A stretch of DNA of 64,000 nt from the NCBI GenBank assembly GCA_965278945.1, contig OZ257128.1, positions 2,294,001-2,358,000 on the forward strand. The letters run 5' to 3'. Below, piece by piece: positions 23,735-32,057 of this stretch. The position numbers and the translations under genes are program-made. The stretch's first letter is position 1. Each line of letters starts with the position of its first letter. The DNA is from UBA10649 sp965278945. Lineage in GTDB: Bacteria; Actinomycetota; Actinomycetes; S36-B12. The notes under the pieces were generated by a model that saw nothing but the letters and a program-made list of their open reading frames with translations, searched no databases and had not been told where the DNA came from.

Positions 23735-25024
23735 TCAGTCAACTCGTCCGACCACCAGCGGCAGACGCTCAATCGTAGAGCCCTCCGCACCGACCTCGAC
23801 AGCGCCCACCAGGGCATCTCGAGCACGGTCGAAACGGGCAGCCTCGTCGGTGAAGAGCGTCATCAGCGGGGCGCCCGCGACCACCCGGTCTCCCGGCTTG
23901 GCGTGCAGCAGGATGCCTGCGCCAGCGGACACGGGGTCCTCCTTGCGCGCCCGCCCCGCTCCAAGCCGCCATGCGGCGACACCGATGCCCATGGCGTCCA
24001 TCCGGGTCACCACTCCGTCGGTGTCGGCCCTGATGATCTCGTGCTCCCGAGCGACCGGCAGGTCCGCTCCGGGATCGCCGCCCTGAGCCGCGATCATGCG
24101 GCGCCACACATCCATCGCCGAGCCATCCTTGAGCGTCTGCGAGGGGTCAACGTCCGTGATTCCGGCGAGGTCGAGCATCTCCCGCGCCAGCAGGATCGTC
24201 AGCTCGATGACGTCAGCGGGGCCACCGCCGGCGAGCACGTCGATGGACTCCGTGACCTCGAGGGCATTCCCCACGGCGAATCCGAGGGGTACGTCCATGG
24301 CCGTGATCAGCGCTCGCGTTCGCACGCCCGCGTCGTTGCCCAGCCGCACCATCGTTTCCGCGAGCACTCGGGCCTGCGCGGGATCGGACATGAACGCGCC
24401 AGAGCCGGTCTTGACGTCCAGCACCAGGCCACCGGCACCTTCGGCGATCTTCTTGCTCATGATGCTCGACGCGATCAACGGAATCGCCTCGACCGTCCCC
24501 GTGACGTCACGCAGGGCGTAGAGCTTCCGGTCGGCCGGGGCCAGCCCGTCACCGGCCGCGCAGATCACTCCCCCGGTTTCCCGCAGCACGGAGAGCATCT
24601 CCTCGTTAGTGAGCAGCGCGCGCCATCCCGGGATCGACTCGAGCTTGTCGAGCGTTCCTCCGGTGTGGCCCAGTCCGCGGCCGCTCAGCTGCGGTACGGC
24701 GGCTCCGCACGCGGCCACGACAGGGACGAGCGGGAGCGTGATCTTGTCGCCGACTCCCCCGGTCGAGTGCTTGTCGACGGTCGGCCGGGGCAGGCTGCTG
24801 AAGTCCATGCGCTCGCCGGTGTCGATCATGGCCGTGGTCCAGCGAACGATCTCGTCCTCGGTCATGCCGTTCAGCAGGATCGCCATTGCCAGCGCGGCCA
24901 TCTGCTCGTCGGCGACGACACCACGCGTGTACGCGTCGACAACCCAGTCAATCTCCGCGGGGCTCAACGCGCGCCGATCACGCTTGGCCTTGATGATGTC
25001 GACGGCGTGGAACGGCTCGATCAC
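23735..25024 (-). CDS. deoA: thymidine phosphorylase
   Basis: Phosphorolysis of thymidine and deoxyuridine to base and deoxyribose 1-phosphate. The 429 residues are of pyrimidine-nucleoside phosphorylase type: the N-terminal helical domain (VDAYTRGVVADEQMAALAMA), the phosphate-binding KHSTGGVGDK, the family signature SGRGLGHTGGTLDKLESIPG, DVKTGSGAFM, and a C-terminal domain with HAKPGDRVVAGAPL. The GTG overlaps the cdd stop by four bases, so the longer open frame is not the real start. The product joins the deoC pathway. Confidence 0.95.
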   Translation of the reverse strand: MIEPFHAVDIIKAKRDRRALSPAEIDWVVDAYTRGVVADEQMAALAMAILLNGMTEDEIVRWTTAMIDTGERMDFSSLPRPTVDKHSTGGVGDKITLPLVPVVAACGAAVPQLSGRGLGHTGGTLDKLESIPGWRALLTNEEMLSVLRETGGVICAAGDGLAPADRKLYALRDVTGTVEAIPLIASSIMSKKIAEGAGGLVLDVKTGSGAFMSDPAQARVLAETMVRLGNDAGVRTRALITAMDVPLGFAVGNALEVTESIDVLAGGGPADVIELTILLAREMLDLAGITDVDPSQTLKDGSAMDVWRRMIAAQGGDPGADLPVAREHEIIRADTDGVVTRMDAMGIGVAAWRLGAGRARKEDPVSAGAGILLHAKPGDRVVAGAPLMTLFTDEAARFDRARDALVGAVEVGAEGSTIERLPLVVGRVD

Positions 25025-25431
25025 GGCCTGTCCTCCGCGCGCTCGACGAGGTCGCTCGGGCCGAAGGCCTGCGGGAGGATCGCACTCAGGGGCAGGATGC
25101 CTTCGGGAGTTTTCAGCAGCGTGGTGGGCCGCCCGTTCTCCCACAACAGCTGACGACAGCGGCCGCACGGCATCAAAGCTTGGCCATGCTGGTCGACGCA
25201 CGCGACGGCCTCGAGCTTGCCGCCTCCAGTCGCATGAATGCTGGAGACCATTCCGCACTCCGCGCACAGGCCGACACCGTAGGCGGCGTTCTCGACGTTG
25301 CACCCCGTGACGATGCGGCCGTCGTCCATCAGTCCGGCGACGCCGACCTTGAATCGGGAGTACGGCGCATACGCCTTGCCCATGATCTCGATCGCGGCAG
25401 CCTGCAGTTGATCCCAGTCGACGGTCGTCAC
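25021..25431 (-). CDS. cdd: cytidine deaminase
   Basis: Zinc hydrolase of 136 residues converting (deoxy)cytidine to (deoxy)uridine. Zinc ligands are C56 in LCAEC and C89/C92 in PCGRC, the catalytic acid is E58, and YSRFKVG and CNVENAAYG form the nucleoside pocket. It is the homotetrameric short form. Coupled to deoA by overlap, it lies six bases after the second permease gene, so transported cytidine is deaminated and then split by DeoA. Confidence 0.95.
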   Translation of the reverse strand: MTTVDWDQLQAAAIEIMGKAYAPYSRFKVGVAGLMDDGRIVTGCNVENAAYGVGLCAECGMVSSIHATGGGKLEAVACVDQHGQALMPCGRCRQLLWENGRPTTLLKTPEGILPLSAILPQAFGPSDLVERAEDRP

Positions 25432-25437
25432 GACCGA

Positions 25438-26733
25438 TTACTCCTTCTCGTAGGGCTGGCCGTCGGCCGCTGGCGGACGCGCTCGGCCGACAAGTCCCGC
25501 GACAACCACGATGGTCACGAGATACGGCGCCATCGCGAGGAACTCAGTGGGAATCGGGATGTCGAGAAGGGCGAACTTCTGCTCAAGCGATTCGGAGAAT
25601 CCGAAGATCAGCGCGGCACCAAGAGCGCCGATGGGATTCCATCCGCCGAAGATCATGGCCGCGAGCCCGATGAACCCGGTGCCGGCGGTGATGTTCTCGT
25701 CGAACCGTCCGACGGTGCCCAGCGTGAACCAGGCGCCTGCGAATCCGCCCACCATGCCGCCGAAGATGACCGCCATGTATCGCACCTTCGCGACGCTGAT
25801 GCCGAGACTGTCGGCCGCGCGCGGATTCTCGCCGACGGACCGGGTTCTCAGTCCCCACCGGGTTCGGAAGAGGAGGAACGTCACCAGCCCGATCAGGAAG
25901 AACATCCCGTAGACGATGATCGTCTGGTTGAAGAACATCTGGCCGATGATGGGGATGTCCGACAACAACGGGATCGCGATCGGCGGGAAGATCGGCGCGT
26001 CGTTCCACTCGGGGTTGTCGATGAGCAGTTGCGATGTCAGGAACGACGTCAGGCCCAGAACGAGGATATTGAGAACGACACCGATGATGATCTGGTCAAC
26101 CCGGAAGTTGATCGCCAGGACAGCGAGCAGCAGGGCGAGGACACCGCCAATGACCGTTGCCGAGAGCAGGCCGACCCAGCCGCCGAGCAGTGATCCCATG
26201 ACGACGCCAGTGAACGCGCCGCCGAGAAGCATGCCCTCGATGCCGATGTTGACTACACCCGACCGCTCGCACAGGATGCCGCTGAGAGCCCCGAGCGCGA
26301 TCGGCGTGCAGCGCGAGACGGTCGCGACCAGCATGCTCTCCAGGTTGAACTCCTGGCCAGCGGTCGCCCACAGCATCATCGCGACGGTGAACACGCCGAA
26401 CGAAATGCCCAGAATCAGTGTCGACTTGCGCTGGAAGCCGCGATAGAACTGCGAGGCGCCCAGGAAGCCCAGGACAAGAACCAGAAACCACAGCGCCGGC
26501 TGAACCGGTACCTCAAGGGGTTCGAGCTGGATCGTCTCCGCCGGCAGGCTCAGGCCAAAGGTCGCCACTCCCTCGACGTTCGGCAGGAACAAGAACGCCA
26601 CGAACGCAGCGAGCGCGAGCATGATGACGCCGGTGATCCGGGCCCGGCGGATCTGGGAGCCGTTGAGCGCCTTCGTGCGCTTGCCCGTCCGCTCGTAGCT
26701 CTCGGTGGGTGGCTTGTCGAATGTCGAGCTCAC
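25438..26733 (-). CDS. nucleoside ABC transporter permease (second subunit)
   Basis: Inner-membrane permease of about 431 residues from the branched-chain/ribose permease superfamily, nucleoside (YufQ/NupQ-like) branch. Multiple hydrophobic helices are present. The characteristic GILCERSGVVNIGIEGMLLGGA and RTRWGLRTRSVGENPRAADS mark this group. The gene overlaps the first permease gene. A GTG three codons earlier exists, but AAGGGG is better spaced (eight bases) before this one, which also makes the usual GTGA overlap. Confidence 0.9.
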   Translation of the reverse strand: MSSTFDKPPTESYERTGKRTKALNGSQIRRARITGVIMLALAAFVAFLFLPNVEGVATFGLSLPAETIQLEPLEVPVQPALWFLVLVLGFLGASQFYRGFQRKSTLILGISFGVFTVAMMLWATAGQEFNLESMLVATVSRCTPIALGALSGILCERSGVVNIGIEGMLLGGAFTGVVMGSLLGGWVGLLSATVIGGVLALLLAVLAINFRVDQIIIGVVLNILVLGLTSFLTSQLLIDNPEWNDAPIFPPIAIPLLSDIPIIGQMFFNQTIIVYGMFFLIGLVTFLLFRTRWGLRTRSVGENPRAADSLGISVAKVRYMAVIFGGMVGGFAGAWFTLGTVGRFDENITAGTGFIGLAAMIFGGWNPIGALGAALIFGFSESLEQKFALLDIPIPTEFLAMAPYLVTIVVVAGLVGRARPPAADGQPYEKE

Positions 26734-27902
26734 CCTCCCCACCCCTTGCTGATCTGAGTCGACTCGGTGTTGATCTTGATTCGGTAGATCGCAGAAATGA
26801 GGGCAGGCGCCGCGACGAGGATGATGATGAGGGCCTGGATGACTGAGATCAGGTCGACCCCGACATCGGCGTTCGCCTGCATGTACTGCCCTCCGGCGTT
26901 CAGTCCGCCGAACAGGACCGCGGCCGCCATGACCCCGATCGGGTTGGAGCGCCCGAGCAGCGCGACGGCGATGCCGTCGAACCCGAGTCCCGCGGAGAAT
27001 CCGGGGCTGGCCCGGTCGAGCAGTCCGAGAACCTGACCGGTGCCCGCCAGCCCCGCGAGCGCTCCGGAGATCGTCATGACGAGGATGTACACCTTGGTGA
27101 CCGACATGCCTGCATACCGCGCAGCGCTCGGGTTCGCCCCGACGGCGCGGAACTCGAATCCGGTGCTGGTCCTAAAGAGGAGCCACCAGATGAACACGGC
27201 CGCGCCGATGGCTATGAACAGGCCGAGGTGGAGCGTGGCGGCCGGGTCCAGCCACTTGAGAAGTGCGGGCAGCTGGGCCGAGTCCTCGATGTTCTTGGAG
27301 ATCGGGTCGTTGCGGCCCTCCCGCTGGAAGAGAGTCGTCTTGAGCAAGTAGTCGACAAGTCGGTACGCGATGTAGTTCAGCATGATCGTGACGATGACCT
27401 CGTGCGCCCCGGTCTTCGCCTTCAACAGTCCGGGGATGAAGCCCCAGATGGCGCCACCGATGATGCCCGCGAGGATCGCGATCGGCAGGTGGATGAACCA
27501 CGGCAGCCCGGTGAAGGTGAAACCGGCCAGCACCGCGAGCATTCCGCCCATGAGGAGCTGGCCCTCGCCGCCGATGTTGAACAGACCCGCGCGAAATGCC
27601 AACGCAACCGCAAGGCCCGTGAAGATGAGCGGCGTCGCCTCGGTCAGGGTCTGGGAGATGGCCCGCAGCGAACCGACGGATCCCTGCAGCAGCGCCTTGT
27701 AGGCCTCCAAGGTCTCCGCGAAGCTGGATCCGGTGAGCATGATGATCACGCCACCGATCAGCAGTGCCGTGAAGACCGCCAATGCGGGAATGACCAGGCC
27801 AGACTTCCAATCCGCGGCCGTGGTCAGCGAGCGGAAGAACGAGGCCCCCTTGCCCGGATCCGGCTCGATCGTGATCTTCCCGTCGGGCGAGGTGATGCTC
27901 AT
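26730..27902 (-). CDS. nucleoside ABC transporter permease (first subunit)
   Basis: Integral membrane permease of 390 residues (YufP/NupP-like). It has about nine hydrophobic helices, the marker FRAGLFNIGGEGQLLMGGM, and RAVGANPSAARYAGMSVTK before the last helices. It forms the translocation pore with the other permease, powered by the ATPase encoded just upstream (four-base overlap). The context (SBP, ATPase, cdd, deoA) indicates nucleoside import. Confidence 0.92.
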   Translation of the reverse strand: MSITSPDGKITIEPDPGKGASFFRSLTTAADWKSGLVIPALAVFTALLIGGVIIMLTGSSFAETLEAYKALLQGSVGSLRAISQTLTEATPLIFTGLAVALAFRAGLFNIGGEGQLLMGGMLAVLAGFTFTGLPWFIHLPIAILAGIIGGAIWGFIPGLLKAKTGAHEVIVTIMLNYIAYRLVDYLLKTTLFQREGRNDPISKNIEDSAQLPALLKWLDPAATLHLGLFIAIGAAVFIWWLLFRTSTGFEFRAVGANPSAARYAGMSVTKVYILVMTISGALAGLAGTGQVLGLLDRASPGFSAGLGFDGIAVALLGRSNPIGVMAAAVLFGGLNAGGQYMQANADVGVDLISVIQALIIILVAAPALISAIYRIKINTESTQISKGWGG

Positions 27903-29404
27903 GCTGCCTTGCCCGCCATGTAGAGGCCGACCTCGGTCGGCGTCGTGTCGGACGCGCGCATCTCCGCAACGATCCGGCCGTCGAACATCACCACGATGCG
28001 ATCGGAGAGCGCAAATATCTCGTCAAGCTCAGTTGAGACGATGAGGATCGCCTTGCCCTCGTCTCGCTTGCGGACGATCTGCTCGTGGATGTACTCGATC
28101 GAGCCGACGTCGATGCCACGGGTCGGCTGCGCGCAGATGACGAGCGGAACGTCTCGGCTGAACTCTCGGGCAACGATCATCTTCTGTGCGTTTCCTCCCG
28201 ACAGGGCAGAACCCGTGTTGTCGATGTTCGTGGGACGCACGTCGTAGGCCTCGACAAGGTCCTCGGCGCTCTGGCGGATCTGGTCACCGTTCATGACGCC
28301 CCGCTTGGAGAACGGCCGCGCGTAATAGGAGTCGAGGACAAGGTTCTCGGCAATCGAGAACGAGCCGATCATGCCCATGTGATTGCGATCCTCGGGGACG
28401 TGGGCCATGCCCGCCGCGTGCCGCCGACGAGGCGTATCGCGGCTGATGTCCTCACCGAGGAACTCGACAGTGCCGCTGGCCAGCGGGAGCAGTCCGGTGA
28501 TCGCCTCGACCAGTTCGGTCTGGCCGTTCCCCTGGATCCCCGCCACCCCGACGATCTCCCCGGCGCGGACGGACAGGTTGATTCGGTTGAGGATCGCGCG
28601 ACCGTAGTCGTCGATCATGTGCACGTCCTTGAGGATCAGTACTTCGGCACCCGCGTTCGCCTCGGTCTTGTCGACGGTGAGGTCGATATCCCTGCCGACC
28701 ATGAGCGTCGCGAGCTCCTCGGGAGTCGCGGTAGCCGGATCTGCATGGCCCGCAACCTTTCCGTCGCGCAGGACGGTGATGTCGTCGGCGATGGCCAGTG
28801 CTTCCTTGAGCTTGTGCGTGATGAAGATGATGGTGGCGCCGCGGCTCTTCAGCTCCGCCACGATGCCGAAGAACTCGGTGACCTCCTGCGGGGTCAGTAC
28901 TGCTGTCGGCTCGTCGAAGACGAGGATCTGCGCTCCGCGCAAAAGCACCTTGATGATCTCTACTCGCTGCTGGATGCCAACGGGGAGATCCTCCACGAGT
29001 GCGTCGGGATCCACCGCAAGACCGAACCGCTCAGAGATCTCCTTGACCTCCCTGCGCGCCTTCTTCCGGTCCATCAACCCAGGACCGACCACAGGCTCGA
29101 CGCCAAGCACCACGTTCTCGTACACGGAGAACACGGGAACGAGCATGAAGTGCTGGTGGACCATGCCGATGCCGGCCTTGATCGCGTCTCCGGGATCCTT
29201 GAAATGCTGGACGACGCCGTCGATGACGATCTCGCCTCCGTCGGGGCGGTACAGCCCCGAGAGCACGTTCATCAGCGTGCTCTTGCCGGCACCATTCTCC
29301 CCGATCAGGGCCAGGACCTTCCCCGAACGCGCCGTCAGCGTGACGTCGTCGTTCGCGAGGACGCCGGGAAAGCGCTTGGTGATGCCGCGCAGTTCCAGTT
29401 CCAC
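27899..29404 (-). CDS. nucleoside ABC transporter ATPase (two ABC domains)
   Basis: ATPase of 501 residues with two fused nucleotide-binding domains, as in RbsA/YufO-type importers. The first domain has Walker A GENGAGKST and Walker B VFDEPTAVL with an LPVGIQQRVEI signature. The second domain has a degenerate A-loop (AGIQGNGQTEL) and signature LSGGNAQK, so probably only one site hydrolyses ATP fully. The start is GTG after GGAGA. A strong hairpin separates it from the binding-protein gene upstream. Confidence 0.94.
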   Translation of the reverse strand: MELELRGITKRFPGVLANDDVTLTARSGKVLALIGENGAGKSTLMNVLSGLYRPDGGEIVIDGVVQHFKDPGDAIKAGIGMVHQHFMLVPVFSVYENVVLGVEPVVGPGLMDRKKARREVKEISERFGLAVDPDALVEDLPVGIQQRVEIIKVLLRGAQILVFDEPTAVLTPQEVTEFFGIVAELKSRGATIIFITHKLKEALAIADDITVLRDGKVAGHADPATATPEELATLMVGRDIDLTVDKTEANAGAEVLILKDVHMIDDYGRAILNRINLSVRAGEIVGVAGIQGNGQTELVEAITGLLPLASGTVEFLGEDISRDTPRRRHAAGMAHVPEDRNHMGMIGSFSIAENLVLDSYYARPFSKRGVMNGDQIRQSAEDLVEAYDVRPTNIDNTGSALSGGNAQKMIVAREFSRDVPLVICAQPTRGIDVGSIEYIHEQIVRKRDEGKAILIVSTELDEIFALSDRIVVMFDGRIVAEMRASDTTPTEVGLYMAGKAA

Positions 29405-29452
29405 CTGATCTCCGAGTCCTCTCCTAGGCGAGTCTCACTCTTGCATAGGACG

Positions 29453-29489
29453 CACGAGGAGGGGCCCGAAACCCGGACCCCTCCTCGTG
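29453..29489 (-). terminator. strong hairpin between binding-protein and ATPase genes
   Basis: A perfect 12-base-pair stem (CACGAGGAGGGG with CCCCTCCTCGTG) closes a 13-base GC-rich loop. No T-run follows. Its place after the lipoprotein gene and before the ATPase gene fits a partial terminator or mRNA stabiliser that lets the binding protein be made in excess. Confidence 0.7.
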
Positions 29490-29501
29490 GCGTTGCGCGA
29501 A

Positions 29502-30650
29502 CTAGCCCTTGACGCTGACCGAGCCGTCGATGATGCCAGCCTTGATCGTGTCGATCTGTGCCTTCAGGTCGGCCGGGACCGTGCCGTCGAAGTCGTGGTA
29601 CGGGGCCAGGCCCACACCCTCATTCGCCAGGGTGCCGACAGTGACGCCACCCTCGAAGGTGCCGTCAACGACTGCCTTGATGGCGTTGAACGTCGTGACG
29701 TCCATGTTCTTCAGCACGGAGGTGAGGTACACGCCCTGGTTGGCCGTGTCCGACTCGTACTGATCGCTGTCGACGCCGATGATCATGAGCTTGTCGGTGC
29801 CGAGCTCGCTTGCGAGTGCCGCGGAGCCAAGGCCCACGGGGCCGGCGACGGGCATGACGATGTCGGCGCCTTCGTCCACGAGGTTCTGGGCGAACGTGCG
29901 GCCGTCATCGAGGCTCTCGAAGTTCTCGGTGAACAGACCCTTCTGAGTCGCGGGATCCCAACCGAGGACCTCGACCTCAGCGCCGTTGTCGGCGTTGTAC
30001 TTCTGGACGCCCTGGTAGAAGCCGTCCATGAAGACGGTCACCGGCGGGATGTTGATTCCGCCGAAGGTGCCGACCGTGCCCGACTTGCTCATTCCGGCGG
30101 CGAGGTAGCCAGCGAGGAATGCAGCCTCGTCGGTGTTGAAGACCTGACCGAGAACGTTGTTGTTCGTGATCATCGGGGTGCCGTCTTCGTTCTCGCCGTA
30201 GGCGTAGTCAACGATCGTGAACGGGACGTCCGGGTTGGCGTTCGCTGCCTCCATCGTGGCATCGCCGAGAAGGAACCCGACGGTCACGATGACACCACAG
30301 GCCTGGTCGATGAACGACTGGATGTTGGTGGCGTAGTCGGTCTCTGCCTGTGACTCGAGGACGACGGCCTCGACGCCAAGCTCGGTGGCAGCGTCGGTGA
30401 CGCCCTTGAATGCCTTCTGGTTGAAGCCCTTGTCGTCAACACCGCCCACGTCGGTGACCTGGCAGGCCTTCATCATCTCGGCGGCAGGCGCCTCAGATGC
30501 GGCGGCTGATGCAGACGGTGCTGCCGATGCGGCCGCACTGCTAGCAGGCGCCTCACTCGACGACTCGGATGAGCTGCTCGAACTACAGCCCGCAAGGGCC
30601 AACGCCGACACGGCAATGACTGCCGCGGCGATCTTGAGATTGGTCTTCAA
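29502..30650 (-). CDS. bmpA: nucleoside-binding lipoprotein (BmpA/Med family)
   Basis: Extracytoplasmic solute-binding protein of 382 residues. A lipoprotein signal peptide ends at the lipobox LALAGC (C22), followed by a long Ser/Ala-rich linker (about residues 23-57). The BMP-family domain begins ACQVTDVGGVDDKGFNQKAF, the D-D-x-G-F-N nucleoside-contact motif of this group, and continues with VPFTIVDYAYG, AAFLAGYLAAGMS and FMDGFYQGVQKYN. It delivers nucleosides to the downstream permeases. TAAGGAGA lies upstream of the ATG. The leader of about 140 bases holds a possible TAGGGT -10 box. Confidence 0.93.
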   Translation of the reverse strand: MKTNLKIAAAVIAVSALALAGCSSSSSSESSSEAPASSAAASAAPSASAAASEAPAAEMMKACQVTDVGGVDDKGFNQKAFKGVTDAATELGVEAVVLESQAETDYATNIQSFIDQACGVIVTVGFLLGDATMEAANANPDVPFTIVDYAYGENEDGTPMITNNNVLGQVFNTDEAAFLAGYLAAGMSKSGTVGTFGGINIPPVTVFMDGFYQGVQKYNADNGAEVEVLGWDPATQKGLFTENFESLDDGRTFAQNLVDEGADIVMPVAGPVGLGSAALASELGTDKLMIIGVDSDQYESDTANQGVYLTSVLKNMDVTTFNAIKAVVDGTFEGGVTVGTLANEGVGLAPYHDFDGTVPADLKAQIDTIKAGIIDGSVSVKG

Positions 30651-30792
30651 TGTCTCTCCTTATTAGTGGCAGGTGCCGTCATGGCGCACGCACATGGGGC
30701 CACCCTAGCCACTGGCAAGCCGGGTACGCGAACGCGTTTCGACGGTGAAGCAGATCGTTATCGCACGTTCACATTTGCCGGCCGTCCAACGC

Positions 30793-31758
30793 CTAAGGCA
30801 GCGTGCTCAGATGCTCTAAAAGCATTGTTACGAAACGATTACGGGCGATGTGCAATCCCACTAACGCGTTCGGTTCGCGATCGGTCACCGCCCAGCGATC
30901 GACCACAGTTCGGCCGATGCACAGCGGTGATTCCGTTTCGATTTGAACATTTGCGGCCACGGTGGTCACGAGGGTCGGATCGATGAGGTGGGCGATCGTC
31001 ACGGCATCGTGGATGGGCGCACCCTCCCACCCGAATCGCTCCTGGTGGAAGCCAACGAAATGGTCCAGGAGCTCCGCGACGAACTGCCCGGCCCGGTTCG
31101 TGCCGCGCAGTGTGTCGGCATGCTCGTCGGACAGCCATGCCTCATGCGTGACCTCAAGCCCGATCATCGTGAGGTCGATTCGGTCGCGGTCGCCGGTGCC
31201 AGGGACGGACGCGGCACCGAACACGACGTCGGCCGCGTGCGGGTCGACCCAGATGTTGAACTCGGCCGCGGGCGTCCAGTTGCCGAGGTCGACGGCCCCG
31301 CCCATGATCACCAGTTCGCGAATGCGGTCGCGAAGATGCGGGAGTCGCTCGACGACATCGGCCATGTTCGTCAGCGGGCCGGTGGCAACGAGGGTCACGG
31401 GGTCTGTCGCGTCAATGAGCAGTTGCTCGATCAGGTCGATCGCGGGCACGTCGAGAGCGGGTCTGCTTGGCTCGACCGGAAGTGGGCCGGCAAGTCCACT
31501 GTCCCCGTGCATGACGGCCGCGGTCGACAGCTCCCGTACTCGCGGGCCGTCACGACCTGCGGCCACCGGGATATCCGCGCGGTCCACCATGTCCAGGACC
31601 CGCAGCGCGTTGCGAGTCGTGTTCTCGAGAGTGACGTTGCCCGCCACTGTCGTCACTGCCACCAGGTCGATCCCCGGATCTGCGACCGCGAGCATGATCG
31701 CGATGGCGTCGTCGTGGCCGGGGTCGCAGTCGAGGATGATCTGCCGAGGACGTGTCAC
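30793..31758 (-). CDS. inosine/uridine-preferring nucleoside hydrolase
   Basis: Calcium-dependent N-ribohydrolase of 321 residues that splits nucleosides to base and ribose. The N-terminal metal-binding motif IILDCDPGHDDAIA (D10, D12, D16, D17) is diagnostic, VAVTTVAGNVTLENTTRNA follows, and VIMGGAVDLGNWTPAAEFNIWVDP carries the substrate-binding Asn/Glu/Asn. The substrate range is not predictable. It stands upstream of the importer operon on the same strand but with 142 bases between them, so it probably has its own transcript. A TAGAAC box lies six bases before its GTG. Confidence 0.93.
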   Translation of the reverse strand: MTRPRQIILDCDPGHDDAIAIMLAVADPGIDLVAVTTVAGNVTLENTTRNALRVLDMVDRADIPVAAGRDGPRVRELSTAAVMHGDSGLAGPLPVEPSRPALDVPAIDLIEQLLIDATDPVTLVATGPLTNMADVVERLPHLRDRIRELVIMGGAVDLGNWTPAAEFNIWVDPHAADVVFGAASVPGTGDRDRIDLTMIGLEVTHEAWLSDEHADTLRGTNRAGQFVAELLDHFVGFHQERFGWEGAPIHDAVTIAHLIDPTLVTTVAANVQIETESPLCIGRTVVDRWAVTDREPNALVGLHIARNRFVTMLLEHLSTLP

Positions 31759-31764
31759 GCGATA

Positions 31765-31770
31765 GTTCTA
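31765..31770 (-). promoter_or_regulatory. possible -10 box TAGAAC of a leaderless nucleoside-hydrolase promoter
   Basis: On the minus strand TAGAAC lies exactly six bases before the GTG. The last position deviates from TANNNT, so confidence is lower than for the other boxes. Confidence 0.35.
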
Positions 31771-31791
31771 GCAGGGTCGATTCGGTCCCGG

Positions 31792-31797
31792 TACCTT
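31792..31797 (+). promoter_or_regulatory. -10 box TACCTT of a leaderless promoter for the small ORF
   Basis: TACCTT is followed by six bases and an ATG at 31804. This is the same geometry seen before ugd, add and pcrA, and it marks the start of the small frameshifted gene. Confidence 0.5.
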
Positions 31798-31803
31798 GCC
31801 TCA

Positions 31804-32057
31804 ATGGCCGAGATCTCGGCCGGGGATTCGCCGAGTCGGTGGCCTTCGGCGACACCCGGCAGACCGTCCATCGACTCACCGGACTACCCGAGACGCAGGC
31901 GCACATCGATTCGTTGTCGCATCGCACGACACCGTCAGCGCTGAAGATCCTCAACACCGCCTACGTCCTCGCGCATCAGAAGGAACTTGCCGAGGTGATC
32001 AAGAACTCCGTCGGCCTCGAGTTCTTCACCGACCCAGAAGCGTCGTCGACGAGCTAG
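31804..32057 (+). pseudogene. small conserved-looking gene, apparently broken by one missing G
   Basis: From the ATG the frame begins MAEISAG but goes off into a low-quality, Arg/Ser/Pro-rich frame that stops at 31944. A second frame, open from 31839 (GTG) to the TAG at 32055-32057, reads VAFGDTRQTVHRLTG, then SALKILNTAYVLAHQKELAE and VGLEFFTDPEASSTS, with good codon use. Adding one G to the GGGG run at 31822-31825 joins both into one 84-residue protein. I do not recognise the family; it looks like a small soluble helical protein. It could be a real mutation, a sequencing or assembly error, or simply a 72-residue protein starting at 31839. The stop shares CTAG with the convergent mutase gene. 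Confidence 0.55.

Noticed and set aside
30651..30792. Riboswitch or other structured leader before the nucleoside-binding lipoprotein gene
   Set aside because: The 142-base leader shows a possible TAGGGT box and a good ribosome-binding site but no conserved purine-riboswitch core or long stem that I can recognise.
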